Shown piece by piece: positions 54,078 through 62,473 of a stretch of 64,000 bases of DNA. The notes below the pieces were generated by a model. It did not search any database, was not told the origin of the DNA, and was given only the letters and a program-made list of their open reading frames with translations. The first letter of the stretch is position 1. Every line of letters starts with the position of its first letter. The translations under genes were made by a program, and so were the position numbers. Origin of the DNA: Gemmata massiliana (lineage in GTDB: Bacteria; Planctomycetota; Planctomycetia; Gemmatales; Gemmataceae); assembly GCF_901538265.1 (NCBI RefSeq), contig NZ_LR593886.1, positions 3,989,738-4,053,737 on the forward strand, in the 5' to 3' direction.

Positions 54078-54920
54078 CTATTGTATCGCTGACGCGCCTC
54101 TCCGGTCGGCTCGCCACTGCTGCTCGTACTCAGCCGGGGTCAGATACCCGAGGGCGGAGTGGATCCGCTTCCGGTTGTACACGGCATCCAGGAACCGGCC
54201 GAGTTGCCGACGCGCGTCGGCGTAGTCCTGGTACTCCGTCAGCGCGACTTCTTCCTCCTTGATGGTCCGCATCAGCCGCTCGGCGTACCCGTTCTCCTCC
54301 GGGGCGCCCACCGCCGCCATGCTGATCGCGGCTCCGACCGCCGTCAGTCGCCCGACGTAGGCGGCCGCCGCGTACTGCACCCCCTGGTCCGAATGGTGGA
54401 TCCCAGGCCGGCTCCGCCGCACCGCCCGGCCCAGCGCCGCAAGGGTCCGCCCCTGGTCGAGCGAGCGACCCAGTTCCCAGCCCCGGATCACGCGCGTGAA
54501 CACGTCCATGAGGACGGCCGGGTACACGAACTCGGCCCGCACCCGGATGTAGGTGATGTCGGCCACCCACACCTGATCCGGGCGGGTCACGGTCAGGTCG
54601 CCCACGAGGTTCGGGTACCGGGGGAACATGTGGTTGCTGTCGGTGGTCCGCACCCGCCGGGGCGCGGGCTCTGCGGTCAACCCCAACGCCCGCATCACCC
54701 GCCGGACCCGCTTGCCGTTGATCGCCCACCCGTCCCGGCAGAGCATGGCCGTCACCCGCCGGTAGCCGTAGGTCGCCCACGCCCCCGCCACCCGCTCGAC
54801 CGCTGCTCGGAGTTTCTCCTCGTCGTCGGCTACGGTCGGGGTGCGGTAGAGTCCCGCCCGCGGGCAGTCGAACACCCGGCACAGCCAGCGGACCGGGTAC
54901 TCGCCGGCCAGGTGGGTCAC
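54078..54920 (-). CDS. IS3 transposase OrfB (DDE integrase core)
   Basis: A 280-residue integrase-core protein starting at GTG 54920. HTH-like RVRRVMRALGLTAEPAPRRV, the catalytic Asp in WVADITYIRVRAEFVYPAVL, the second Asp in HHSDQGVQYAAAAY and the Glu in PEENGYAERLMRTIKEEE are present. Its start overlaps the OrfA stop as GTGA. Possibly still active. Confidence 0.85.
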   Translation of the reverse strand: MTHLAGEYPVRWLCRVFDCPRAGLYRTPTVADDEEKLRAAVERVAGAWATYGYRRVTAMLCRDGWAINGKRVRRVMRALGLTAEPAPRRVRTTDSNHMFPRYPNLVGDLTVTRPDQVWVADITYIRVRAEFVYPAVLMDVFTRVIRGWELGRSLDQGRTLAALGRAVRRSRPGIHHSDQGVQYAAAAYVGRLTAVGAAISMAAVGAPEENGYAERLMRTIKEEEVALTEYQDYADARRQLGRFLDAVYNRKRIHSALGYLTPAEYEQQWRADRRGASAIQ

Positions 54921-55249
54921 GACCTGCCGCCGTTGGGCGTGGCTCTACCCGGCCACGTCGAGGCTTTTTTAAGGGCGGCCAGCTCCAGCGCCTGTTGCCC
55001 GACCAACCGCTCCAAATCGGCCACCCGCGCGGCGTCGGCGGAGCGCTGCTCGTCGGCCTGGAAGAGGACCGGCAGGCGCTGGAGGAAGGTCGCCTTCCAG
55101 AGGGCGAAGAGGCTCGGGCTGATCTGGTGCTTGCGGCACACCTCGGTCGGCGAGGTGGTGCCGGTGAGGACATCAAGGACGACTTTCGCCTTGAATTCGG
55201 GGGTGAAGGGCGTCGGGAGCGGCGAGCCATCGAAGTTGCTCCGAAGGGA
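54917..55249 (-). CDS. IS3 transposase OrfA (helix-turn-helix)
   Basis: The frame from 55249 reads TPFTPEFKAKVVLDVLTGTT, SPTEVCRKHQISPSLFALWK and LERLVGQQALELAALKKAST, the usual OrfA layout of an HTH plus leucine-zipper-type helix. No ATG start is found in this frame before TPEFK; the ATG at ~55235 is in another frame. So the start is doubtful and OrfA may need an unusual start or a frameshift. Confidence 0.7.
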   Translation of the reverse strand, partial: SLRSNFDGSPLPTPFTPEFKAKVVLDVLTGTTSPTEVCRKHQISPSLFALWKATFLQRLPVLFQADEQRSADAARVADLERLVGQQALELAALKKASTWPGRATPNGGRS

Positions 55250-55294
55250 CTAGCGGGTATTATCCCCGTGGTCTCACTTCGGGGGCGCACTTCA

Positions 55295-56236
55295 ACTGGT
55301 GCCAAAAGCACCGATCCGTGCGCACCTACGAGTGGTCGAAGGGGCATATTCAGGCGTTCTGTGATTACCTGAAGAATCCCCTTACGATGTCGACCGCGGA
55401 CCTGCGACCGTTTCATATCGTCGAATGGGTGGACGGAAAAAGTACCTGGGGTGCGAACCAAAAACGCGGTGCTATTGTCGCGGTAACACGGCCAGTTCAA
55501 CTGGGCAGCGAAACTCGGGTACATTCCCGCAAGCCCCGTTCGAGCCGTCGAAAAGCCGACCGCCACAAAACGTGATAGTAACGTCACCCCAGCGGATTTC
55601 GACAAGCTCCTGACATTCGTCAAGGACGAGCAGTTTCGGGATCTTTTATTGTTTGCATTCGAAGTTGGGTGCCGTCCGCAAGAGGCTCGTCGAATCGAGG
55701 CCCGACACGTCAAACTCGAACAGTTCCGGATCGAGATCCCCACCAGAAGCAAAGGGCAAAAAGCGCTGGCGCGTGGTGTACCTGTCCGACCGAGCACTGG
55801 AGATCGTAGCACGGCTTGTTGCGCTTCGCCCCACCGGCCCACTGTTTCTGAACATCGACGGTGAACCGTGGAAGGCGCAGGCTATCGTGTGCCGGTTCCA
55901 GCGGCTCCTGGTGAAGATGAGCGGCGCGGAGGAGAAATTGCCGAGACTTCCCCGCTTTAACCATCGAAAATATTTCGATCCTGTCGAGTGTAAAGCGGCA
56001 AAAACGACCCACCAGCGAAAGCTCGTGGACCTACGAAAAAAGCGTGCAGCACTAGCTCGGCAAAACAAGCAGTGGTGCGCGATGTACGACCTGCGTCACT
56101 TGTTCGCGACGCGAAAGCTTAAAGAAGGCCATGACCCGATTACGGTAGCGACCCTGCTCGGACACAAGGACACAAAGTATGCTGGCTCGGCACTACCAAT
56201 AACTGACCAAGGAGTTCGATCACTTGCGAAAGGCGG
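55295..56236 (+). pseudogene. Planctomycete-type tyrosine integrase, frameshifted and 5' truncated
   Basis: Starting after the IS3 end: VRTYEWSKGHIQAFCDYLKN, DLRPFHIVEWVDGKSTWGAN, then in other frames LLLFAFEVGCRPQEARRIEA (Arg motif), KGKKRWRVVYLSDRALEIVA and YDLRHLFATRKLKEGHDPIT VATLLGHKD (H-x-x-R and His). The C-terminal Tyr part reads MLARHYQ in a shifted frame. At least four frame changes and loss of the first ~70 residues show it is dead. It ends at the TTAA used by the next IS. Confidence 0.75.
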
Positions 56237-56315
56237 TTAACTGTTCTTTCCGCAACATTCTGTATCTGAGGGGTTGACCGGCGAGGTGTAGACGGGTGCC
56301 GGCCCGTCCGGGACG

Positions 56316-57181
56316 ATGGCGTTACCACACGTCCACCGACCCCGGACGGACTCGGCCATGCCATCATCGCATCCGCTTCCGACCTCGTGCCACTGGTTTT
56401 CCAGACGGGCCTCCGCCCTCGACCCGCGGTCGGCCCCGCGCCTGGCCGGGCTGCTCGTCGGGGCGATCCTGGCCCGCGGGCGGCGGACCGTCACCAGTTG
56501 GATCCGGGCGGGCGGGCTGTCACCAGTTGGATCCGGGCGGGCGGGCTGTCGGACGCGTTCCGGCCGTGCGACACCACGGTCTCGGGCGCCGGGAAGCGGA
56601 CGGACCTCATCGCCGCCCACCGGGCCCACGGCGTCGTCAAGCCGCTCGTGACCGGCGCCACCCGGCTCGTGTTCGCCCTGGATGACGCGCCGACCGAGCG
56701 GTACGGGCCGCACGTCCAGGGGGCCGGGGCCCACCACAACCCGTGCCCCGGGCCGGCCAACGGCCCGTTCGTGTACGGGCACGTGTGGGTCGTCCTCGGC
56801 CTTCTCGCCGCCCACCCGACGTGGGGCGCGATCGCCCTCCCGCTGCTGGCCCGGCTGTACGTCCGACAGAAGAACCTCGTCGTCGGGGCGGGTCAGCAAC
56901 AGGTCCGGTTCGTGTGGGCCAACGTCGGGTCGTTCCACCTGTGCCTGTGGGCGTTCACGATGACCGAGGCGTGGGCGTGGTGTCGGGGTGAGAAGGCGTT
57001 GGTGGGCCACCGGTTGGCCTCCCCGTGGGACGACGAGCCGCGGCGACCGAGCCACGCGGACAAGCGGCGGGCGTGGCGACGAGAGTTGCCGGGGGATGAA
57101 ATCCGGGCGGCTCTACACCCCGGGGCGAGCGAGCGGGAAATCCGGGCGGCCGCCGAACGCCTGCTCAACTTGGCCGCCTGA
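56316..57181 (+). pseudogene. Transposase relic of the deleted IS
   Basis: LAGLLVGAILARGRRTVTSW then, after a 29-base duplication that shifts the frame, DAFRPCDTTVSGAGKRTDLI, LVFALDDAPTERYGPHVQGA and FVYGHVWVVLGLLAAHPTWG. It jumps from LLARLYVRQKNL to VRFVWANVGSFHLCLWAFTM and ends with REIRAAAERLLNLAA. The middle of the DDE domain (second Asp region) is missing. Inactive. Confidence 0.75.
56490..56547 (+). repeat. 29-base tandem duplication in the transposase relic
   Basis: GTCACCAGTTGGATCCGGGC plus nine more bases is repeated exactly twice (56490-56518 and 56519-56547). As 29 is not a multiple of three, it shifts the reading frame. Confidence 0.9.
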
Positions 57182-57205
57182 CACAGAATGTCACGGAAAG
57201 AACAG

Positions 57206-57529
57206 TTAATGGTAGTTGAGGTAAATTTTGAGTCGCCGATGCCGGAGCCGTTGTTGGCTCCGGCATTATAATTAGCGACATTTCGAACATCACAGGTTGG
57301 TAAAGCAGTTGCTCATCTACACGTTCTAAAATACGGAGCCGTTCATTCTTCTCGGACTTGAGAGCAGTGTGGAATTGCTCTTGCCGAGACGAACCAGTCT
57401 TCCCAAATACCGCGACGTTCTGACACAAGCTGTGATCGCACCTTATGCCGCTTCCACCGCGGTCCGATACCTCCCGTAGCCCGGCTATTCACTCGTTGCG
57501 CGCCCGACAGTGGGGCACGGAGGTTCGTT
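57206..57529. other. Gap after the deleted IS, with one terminator-like hairpin
   Basis: About 324 bases. The hairpin at 57239-57266 is present; the rest holds the upstream region of the porin gene. No other feature was found. Confidence 0.4.
57239..57266. terminator. Intrinsic-terminator-like hairpin
   Basis: Arms ATGCCGGAGCC and GGCTCCGGCAT flank GTTGTT, followed by TATAATTAG. It may end readthrough from the upstream mobile elements. Confidence 0.65.
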
Positions 57530-58957
57530 ATGCGCGCCGACTTCCGGCAGGTCGTGATTGCATTTGTGGGGCTGTTGTTCTCCGGCGCGTTCGCGATCGG
57601 ACAGTATCTCCCGACGGTAACACCCATTCCGAACTCAGTGCCGGTTCAGGAGTCGCAGGCGCCGGCGCAGGGCACAACGGCGCCTGCGACTCCTGAACCG
57701 GCGGGAAACGTGGCCGCCGAGCCTGCCCCTCCGACGAACCCGTATGCCGGCGACCTCTTCTCCCGGGCGCGGCTGACCGGGGATTGGTGGGGGGCACGCT
57801 CGGCGTTAGCCAACCGCGGGCTCACCTTCGACCTATTCGCCACGCAGTTTTATCAAGGGGTTGCGGCCGGGGGAAACGAGCGCTCGTGGGAGTACGGGGG
57901 GAAGCTCGATTACCTGTTCAACGTGGACGGACAGAAGCTCGGGCTGTGGAAGGGGTTCTTCCTGAACATGCACACGGAAACCCGGTACGGCACCGACGTC
58001 AACGGGATCGACGGGCTCATCGCGCCCAGCAACATCGCGATGAACTTCCCCGACTCGACAACGAGTATCACCTCGATCACCGGGCTGAAGCTCACACAAG
58101 CTCTCAGCGAGAACTTCGCGATTTACGCGGGCAAGATCAACACGCTCGACGAGTACCCGCTGCGCTACAGCCCGGGCCTGGGGACTAACAAGCCGGGCCT
58201 CGAAGGGTTCCAGAACACCTCGCTCGTGTTCAACCCGATCGTGGCCCGGACGATCCCGTATGCCGCCGCCGGGGTCGGGTTCGCGGTGCTCAAGGATCTC
58301 GAACCCGTGTTCACGTTTACGGTGTTCGACCCGGAGGAGCGGGCGACCAGCGGGCTGCAAAACCTGTACGACCGCGGGGTCGTCCTGGTGCCCGATCTGG
58401 TGCTGCGCACGAAGTTCCTGGACCGGCCCGGTTCGTATAACTTCGGGGGGACGTACAGCACCGCGAAGTACCGCTCGTTCGACCCGGCCGCGTACCTGAA
58501 CATCCCGTTCCTGCGGTCCCTGGTGGCGCGCAACCCGGTCACCCCGCTCGAAACGGGTTCGTGGTCCGTGTACGCCAACTTCTACCAATCGATTTGGGTG
58601 GACGAGTTGGACGAGAAGCGGAACTGGGGGCTGTTCGGGCAGTTCGGGATCTCGGACGGTAACCCGAACCCGGTCCGGTTCGTGGCCAACGGGGGGATCG
58701 GCGGGCGCAGCATGATCCCCGGGCGCAAGTTGGACACGTTCGGGGTCGGGTACTACTACCTGGGGCTGAGCGACAACTTCAAGGCCCTCGCCCGCCCGTT
58801 CGCCCCGCAGCGGGACGAGCACGGGGTGGAACTGTTCTATAACTACGCGATCACCCCGTGGTGCCGGTTGACCTACGACTTCCAGGTCGCCACCCCGAGC
58901 ACGATCAACGTGAACACCACGATCACGACCGGGCTGCGGCTCCAGATCCTGTTCTGA
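57530..58957 (+). CDS. OprB-type carbohydrate porin
   Basis: A 475-residue protein. Signal peptide VVIAFVGLLFSGAFAIG; a Pro/Ala-rich linker (35-70); then LTGDWWGARSALANRGLTFD LFATQFYQG, GKLDYLFNVDGQKLGLWKGF, GINTLDEYPL-like segments and a C-terminal barrel ending in LRLQILF. This is the carbohydrate-selective porin B (OprB) layout. It sits in the outer membrane and allows sugar uptake. A 25-base inverted repeat lies in the linker coding region. Intact. Confidence 0.85.
   Translation: MRADFRQVVIAFVGLLFSGAFAIGQYLPTVTPIPNSVPVQESQAPAQGTTAPATPEPAGNVAAEPAPPTNPYAGDLFSRARLTGDWWGARSALANRGLTFDLFATQFYQGVAAGGNERSWEYGGKLDYLFNVDGQKLGLWKGFFLNMHTETRYGTDVNGIDGLIAPSNIAMNFPDSTTSITSITGLKLTQALSENFAIYAGKINTLDEYPLRYSPGLGTNKPGLEGFQNTSLVFNPIVARTIPYAAAGVGFAVLKDLEPVFTFTVFDPEERATSGLQNLYDRGVVLVPDLVLRTKFLDRPGSYNFGGTYSTAKYRSFDPAAYLNIPFLRSLVARNPVTPLETGSWSVYANFYQSIWVDELDEKRNWGLFGQFGISDGNPNPVRFVANGGIGGRSMIPGRKLDTFGVGYYYLGLSDNFKALARPFAPQRDEHGVELFYNYAITPWCRLTYDFQVATPSTINVNTTITTGLRLQILF
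57640..57702. repeat. Perfect 25-base inverted repeat in the porin linker
   Basis: Arms begin GCCGGTTCAGGAGTCGCAGG (57640-57664) and the complement lies at 57678-57702, with 13 bases between. It encodes the Pro/Ala/Gln-rich linker and would form a strong hairpin in the mRNA near the start. Confidence 0.9.
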
Positions 58958-59136
58958 GAGTGCTGGCGCCCGGTGGTGCGATCGTCGATCACCTCCCCGG
59001 ATGATGCGGTGGTGACGAGTTTGCCGCCGGATTGCGTGGGCCAAATTACTCGACATCGGGTAGCTGCTGAACCGTGCCACTCGTCAGCCCCAAAGGTTCG
59101 GCGGGATCTTTTCGGTGACGTCAGCCTCCGAAGTTG

Positions 59137-60135
59137 CTAGCCCAGGATGCGCCGCACGTTTCCGGAATAGACCTTCGCTAAAACGTCGCCCGGAAGGTCC
59201 AGCCCGTGTAGCGTGGGACGAGGCCCTTCCCCTTCACCCGGAGCGTAATCCGGATCGTGAATAGGGCTCGGCCCCGTCCACGCGCTTTCCCACAAGGTGC
59301 GCTGGCACCAGTACCGGCTGACGTAGTGCTCGCGGACGTGCGCGTGCCCGGTGACCAGATCGGACCCGAACAGGAACCGATCCGGGTACCGGCACACGAG
59401 CGAACGAATGGCATCGCGGTGGCCCGAAACCTCGCGCACCTGCCACTTCGTCGCGCTGGTGTCGAAATGGAGTTGGGGGAACTCCTCGAGCAACCGCTCG
59501 AGATGATCGGGGTGCTCCGGGTCGCCGCCCATGTGCGCGCCGATCCACGTCAGATCCGGGAACAGCTCGATCATCTTGCGGAGCGGTGGGTACTGATCGG
59601 CCTTCGTGCCGAATTTCGTCACGTCCTGGTACGTGTGCGTCCACCAAGCGTCGGGATCACCGACGTGGACCATGACGACGCGAATACCGGCCGCGCGAGC
59701 GCGCCTCAGTGCCTCGATCCGCCACGGCGCATCGAGCACCAAGCCGCGGTCCCGGCCGCGCGGCGCCGCCCAGAGCTTGACGATCGCGATCCCGGCCTGG
59801 AGGAACTGGTCCAGCGTCCGGTATGCGGCGTCGTCGGGTTCGTCCGGCTTCTTTGAAATCATCCCGTTGAAGGCAATGGCCGCTCCCAGGCGCTCGCGGA
59901 GCGGCACGATGTCCTGCGGCGGGCACATGCTGTACGTCCGCCCGATCCCGAACTCGGCGGCCGTCGCGAGCATCAACTCCGCCGCGTTCGGTACCCTTTC
60001 GGCCGTCTCGTCCGACCGGGTCATCATGACGTGAGCGTGAATGTCAATAATGGGCGGACCGGAATACCCGAGGTGTTCCCGACGGCCGAAGTCCTGTCCG
60101 GTCGCGTTGAAGTCAGGGAGCGGATTGTTGCTCAT
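59137..60135 (-). CDS. Amidohydrolase family protein
   Basis: A ~332-residue TIM-barrel hydrolase. Metal motif PIIDIHAHVM (D-x-H-x-H), then VMVHVGD, IGAHMGGD and FGSDLVTGHAH supply the other His and Asp ligands. The layout resembles amidohydrolase_2 (decarboxylase/hydrolase) enzymes. ATG 60135 is used; a further upstream start has no ribosome site. The substrate is unknown. Intact. Confidence 0.8.
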   Translation of the reverse strand: MSNNPLPDFNATGQDFGRREHLGYSGPPIIDIHAHVMMTRSDETAERVPNAAELMLATAAEFGIGRTYSMCPPQDIVPLRERLGAAIAFNGMISKKPDEPDDAAYRTLDQFLQAGIAIVKLWAAPRGRDRGLVLDAPWRIEALRRARAAGIRVVMVHVGDPDAWWTHTYQDVTKFGTKADQYPPLRKMIELFPDLTWIGAHMGGDPEHPDHLERLLEEFPQLHFDTSATKWQVREVSGHRDAIRSLVCRYPDRFLFGSDLVTGHAHVREHYVSRYWCQRTLWESAWTGPSPIHDPDYAPGEGEGPRPTLHGLDLPGDVLAKVYSGNVRRILG

Positions 60136-60182
60136 CGCAGTTCCCGTGAATAGCGGGGCGTACAACTGATTTTACGCCCCGG

Positions 60183-60422
60183 TCACGAAACCTCGTCCTC
60201 CTTCAACGCCTCAAGTAGCGCCCGGAACTCCTCGGCGCACTCCGGGCACAAATCGAGGTGCTCGGCCGCCTTCTGAAGCGGCTCCGGGACCGGCTGGCGG
60301 CTGGCAACGAGTTCGGCGTAACCCGGCGCGTACCCGAGCCAATCGTCGCAGCCGATCTCGTCCGGGCGCGTCAGCAACACGAACTTGGCGAGCTCGCGAA
60401 GCTCATCCGGGGACAGGCTCAT
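60183..60422 (-). CDS. Small zinc-finger protein, possibly an anti-sigma-like partner
   Basis: A 79-residue protein ending in AAEHLDLCPECAEEFRALLE, a H-x3-C-x2-C motif as in zf-HC2 anti-sigma factors. GGAGG lies 7 bases before its ATG. It follows the sigma factor gene by 32 bases on the same strand, so it may bind and control that sigma factor. No membrane segment is present. Confidence 0.65.
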   Translation of the reverse strand: MSLSPDELRELAKFVLLTRPDEIGCDDWLGYAPGYAELVASRQPVPEPLQKAAEHLDLCPECAEEFRALLEALKEDEVS

Positions 60423-60454
60423 GTGATTTCCTCCGCTGGGTTCGACACTTGAGA

Positions 60455-61059
60455 CTACAAGTCGAACGCTTCCCTTACCTCGTCCCCGTCGATTCCCGCC
60501 GCTTCGAGGCCGCGCTTCAGGTTCTGCCGGGCGTCGTGGGTCAGTTTGTACAGCGCGTTCCGCGTCAGCCCCATCTGGGCGGCGATCTCGGCCTGCGGCA
60601 TCCCTTTGAACTCGGCCACCAGCGCCTGTCGCTGCCGATCGGTCAGTCCGGTCTCGATCACCCGGTGCATCTCGGCGAGTACCATCTGTCGCGCATCCGT
60701 TGACAGGGCATCGTCCGGCGGGGCGGCCGGGGTTCGCGTGGGAACGTCCTCAACCAGCCGATCGAGAGACACGTCCCGCCACCGCGCCCGGCGCAGTTCG
60801 GTGAACGCCACCCGCACCGCGATGGTGACGGCCCAAGTGGTGAACCGGCTGTCGCCGCGAAACGTGGCAAGGCCGCCGAGAACCTTCACGGCCCTTCCTG
60901 CGTCATGTCCTCAATGAACCCGTCGTCCGCGGCGGCTCGCCCGGCCAGCGCACGACGAAGGCCACGGCGCAGCACCTCCCGCAGCTCGGCAACGGCCGCT
61001 TCGTCGGTGATCGTTCCACCGAGCGACAGCAGCCAGTCCTCGTTGGTCCGCTCGGTCAC
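60455..61059 (-). pseudogene. ECF-like sigma factor, frameshifted
   Basis: An N-terminal part (ERTNEDWLLSLGG to DGFIEDMTQEGP, ending 60886) and a C-terminal part (VKVLGGLATFRGDSRFTTWA, VTIAVRVAFTELRRARWRDV, GLTDRQRQALVAEFKGMPQA EIAAQMGLTRNALYKLTHDA) lie in different frames. The junction GGGCCGTG at 60886-60893 needs one more G to give continuous sequence. Region 2 and region 4 of an ECF-type factor are both present. If the missing G is an error, the gene is intact. Confidence 0.8.
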
Positions 61060-61185
61060 CAGTCGCACTCCGAGAAAAATTGGCGCCGCCAGGGTAAGAC
61101 CGGTCGCGGTCGCGGCATCTGACGGGGCGAAGCGGGGTGACGGAGGTCGCCGCCCTGCGACAAGAACCCTCAGAAGGAGACTACC

Positions 61186-61701
61186 ATGACCGCTCTCACC
61201 CCGAACACGTCCTCGACTTTCACCGCCCGGCTCGACCACGTCCTGAACAGCTTCGGTGCCAAGGCCGACGCTCTCGGAGGGCACGCGCTCCGCTACGGTC
61301 TGGTCTTGATCCTGGTGTGGATCGGCGGGATGAAATTTACCGCTTACGAGGCCGAAGGCATCCGCCCGTTCGTCGAGAACAGCCCGTTCTTCGCCTGGAC
61401 GTACCCGGTGTTCGGCGTCCGGGGCATGTCGAGTATCCTCGGGGTTACCGAGATCCTGGTCGGGCTGTTAATCGCGGCCCGCCCGTGGCTCCCTCGCGTG
61501 TCCGCCGTCGGCAGCCTGCTCGCCGTCGGGATGTTCCTGAGCACCTTGAGTTTCCTCGTGACCACGCCGGGCACGTTCGTCAAAGACCTCGGCGGGTTCC
61601 CGGCCATCAGCGTGCTCGGCCAGTTCCTCATCAAGGATGTCGCGCTGCTCGCGGTCTCGATCTGGTCGTTCGGCGAGGCGGCACGTGCGGCTCGCCAGTA
61701 A
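61186..61701 (+). CDS. DUF417 family membrane protein (RclC/YkgB-like)
   Basis: A 171-residue protein with four hydrophobic segments (LRYGLVLILVWIGGMKFTAY, SSILGVTEILVGLLIAARPW, SAVGSLLAVGMFLSTLSFLV, LIKDVALLAVSIWSFG). GGMKFTAYEAEGIRPFVENS PF matches DUF417, including RclC linked to reactive chlorine stress. AAGGAG lies 7 bases before the ATG. It is divergent from the sigma-factor gene, which suggests control by it. Confidence 0.85.
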   Translation: MTALTPNTSSTFTARLDHVLNSFGAKADALGGHALRYGLVLILVWIGGMKFTAYEAEGIRPFVENSPFFAWTYPVFGVRGMSSILGVTEILVGLLIAARPWLPRVSAVGSLLAVGMFLSTLSFLVTTPGTFVKDLGGFPAISVLGQFLIKDVALLAVSIWSFGEAARAARQ

Positions 61702-61808
61702 ACGGTCGAAGCCGGTTGAACTCCGTCATTGTAGCCGAGGGCAAAACTCTCGGTTTAACCACCGCGATCCGACCTGCCGTGATGCCAAGTCTGGTTAATG
61801 CGTAACCG

Positions 61809-62473
61809 TCACGCAGCAACGGCCCAGTGGAACCCAACGGCTCCGCCGACAACCGCCGGGTGGTCGGTGAGCCGCGGGCACCGGGTCGTCAGCACCTCGG
61901 TCAACGTCGGGAGCGTGTCGAACACCCGGTTCGCCAAGCCCTCGCGGACCAGGGGCCACAGTGGTTCGGCCGGTTGCCACTCCGGGGGTGCATGGGGGTA
62001 AGAAGTGGAGCACCACGTTCGCCGGCACCGCCCGCGCCTGGGCCTTGCGTCACCCAGCGTTATCGACCCGCACCACCAGCACCTTCTCGCCCTTTGGGTC
62101 CGCGTGGGGCGCGAACGGGGCCAGGGCCTCGGACATGCGCTCGGCCTTCACACGGGGGCAACAATACCCCGAACGTGTGGCCCGTTTTGGGGCGCACGAA
62201 CCCGTACACGTACACCCACCGGTAACGGGTCCGACCGCACGACCGGGGGCGCCGGCCCTTGAGCGCCCACGCTCGCCGGGTGATCGGCTTGAGCCCCAAC
62301 CGGGCCTCATCCTGGGTCCACACCTCGACCACTTTCTTCGGATGGGTTTTTCGCAACCGCCTCAGTCGCGCGCAAGTTTTTTTCCAACGCCTGCGGGTTG
62401 GCGGGTCGGCGGCCCCGGGATGGCAGGGGCGGGGTACTTGGAGCGTGAATCCGAGGTCCACGAGCCACGTCAT
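61809..62473 (-). pseudogene. IS630-family transposase remnant
   Basis: The minus strand shows VDLGFTLQVPRPCHPGAADP, VVEVWTQDEARLGLKPITRR (catalytic Asp), RWVYVYGFVRPKTGHTFGVL and, after frame changes, EKVLVVRVDNAG, VVLHFLPPCTP, WQPAEPLWPLVREGLANRVF. The N-terminal helix-turn-helix part is absent. It joins directly to a WD40 gene at ~62474. No inverted ends were identified. Confidence 0.75.

Larger units (their letters stand above)
54039..55294 (-). mobile_element. IS3-family element
   Basis: The 25-base inverted ends (54039-54063 and 55270-55294) begin TGAAGTGCGCCCC and differ at one base. Two overlapping transposase frames lie leftward. The flanks (CCG to the left, ACT to the right) do not match, so the original target duplication is lost. 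It probably took part in a deletion or recombination. Confidence 0.85.
56241..57205 (+). mobile_element. Internally deleted insertion sequence with TTAA target duplication
   Basis: The inverted ends are CTGTTCTTTCCG (56241 on) and CGGAAAGAACAG (ending 57205), extending with two mismatches to about 24 bases. TTAA flanks both sides (56237-56240, 57206-57209). The element is 965 bases, and its transposase lacks the central catalytic region, so it is non-autonomous. Confidence 0.8.

Noticed and set aside
54130-55842. Leftward open frame of 570 codons over the IS3 element
   Set aside because: Arginine/proline-rich shadow frame of OrfA/OrfB; the true transposase frames are identified by DDE motifs.
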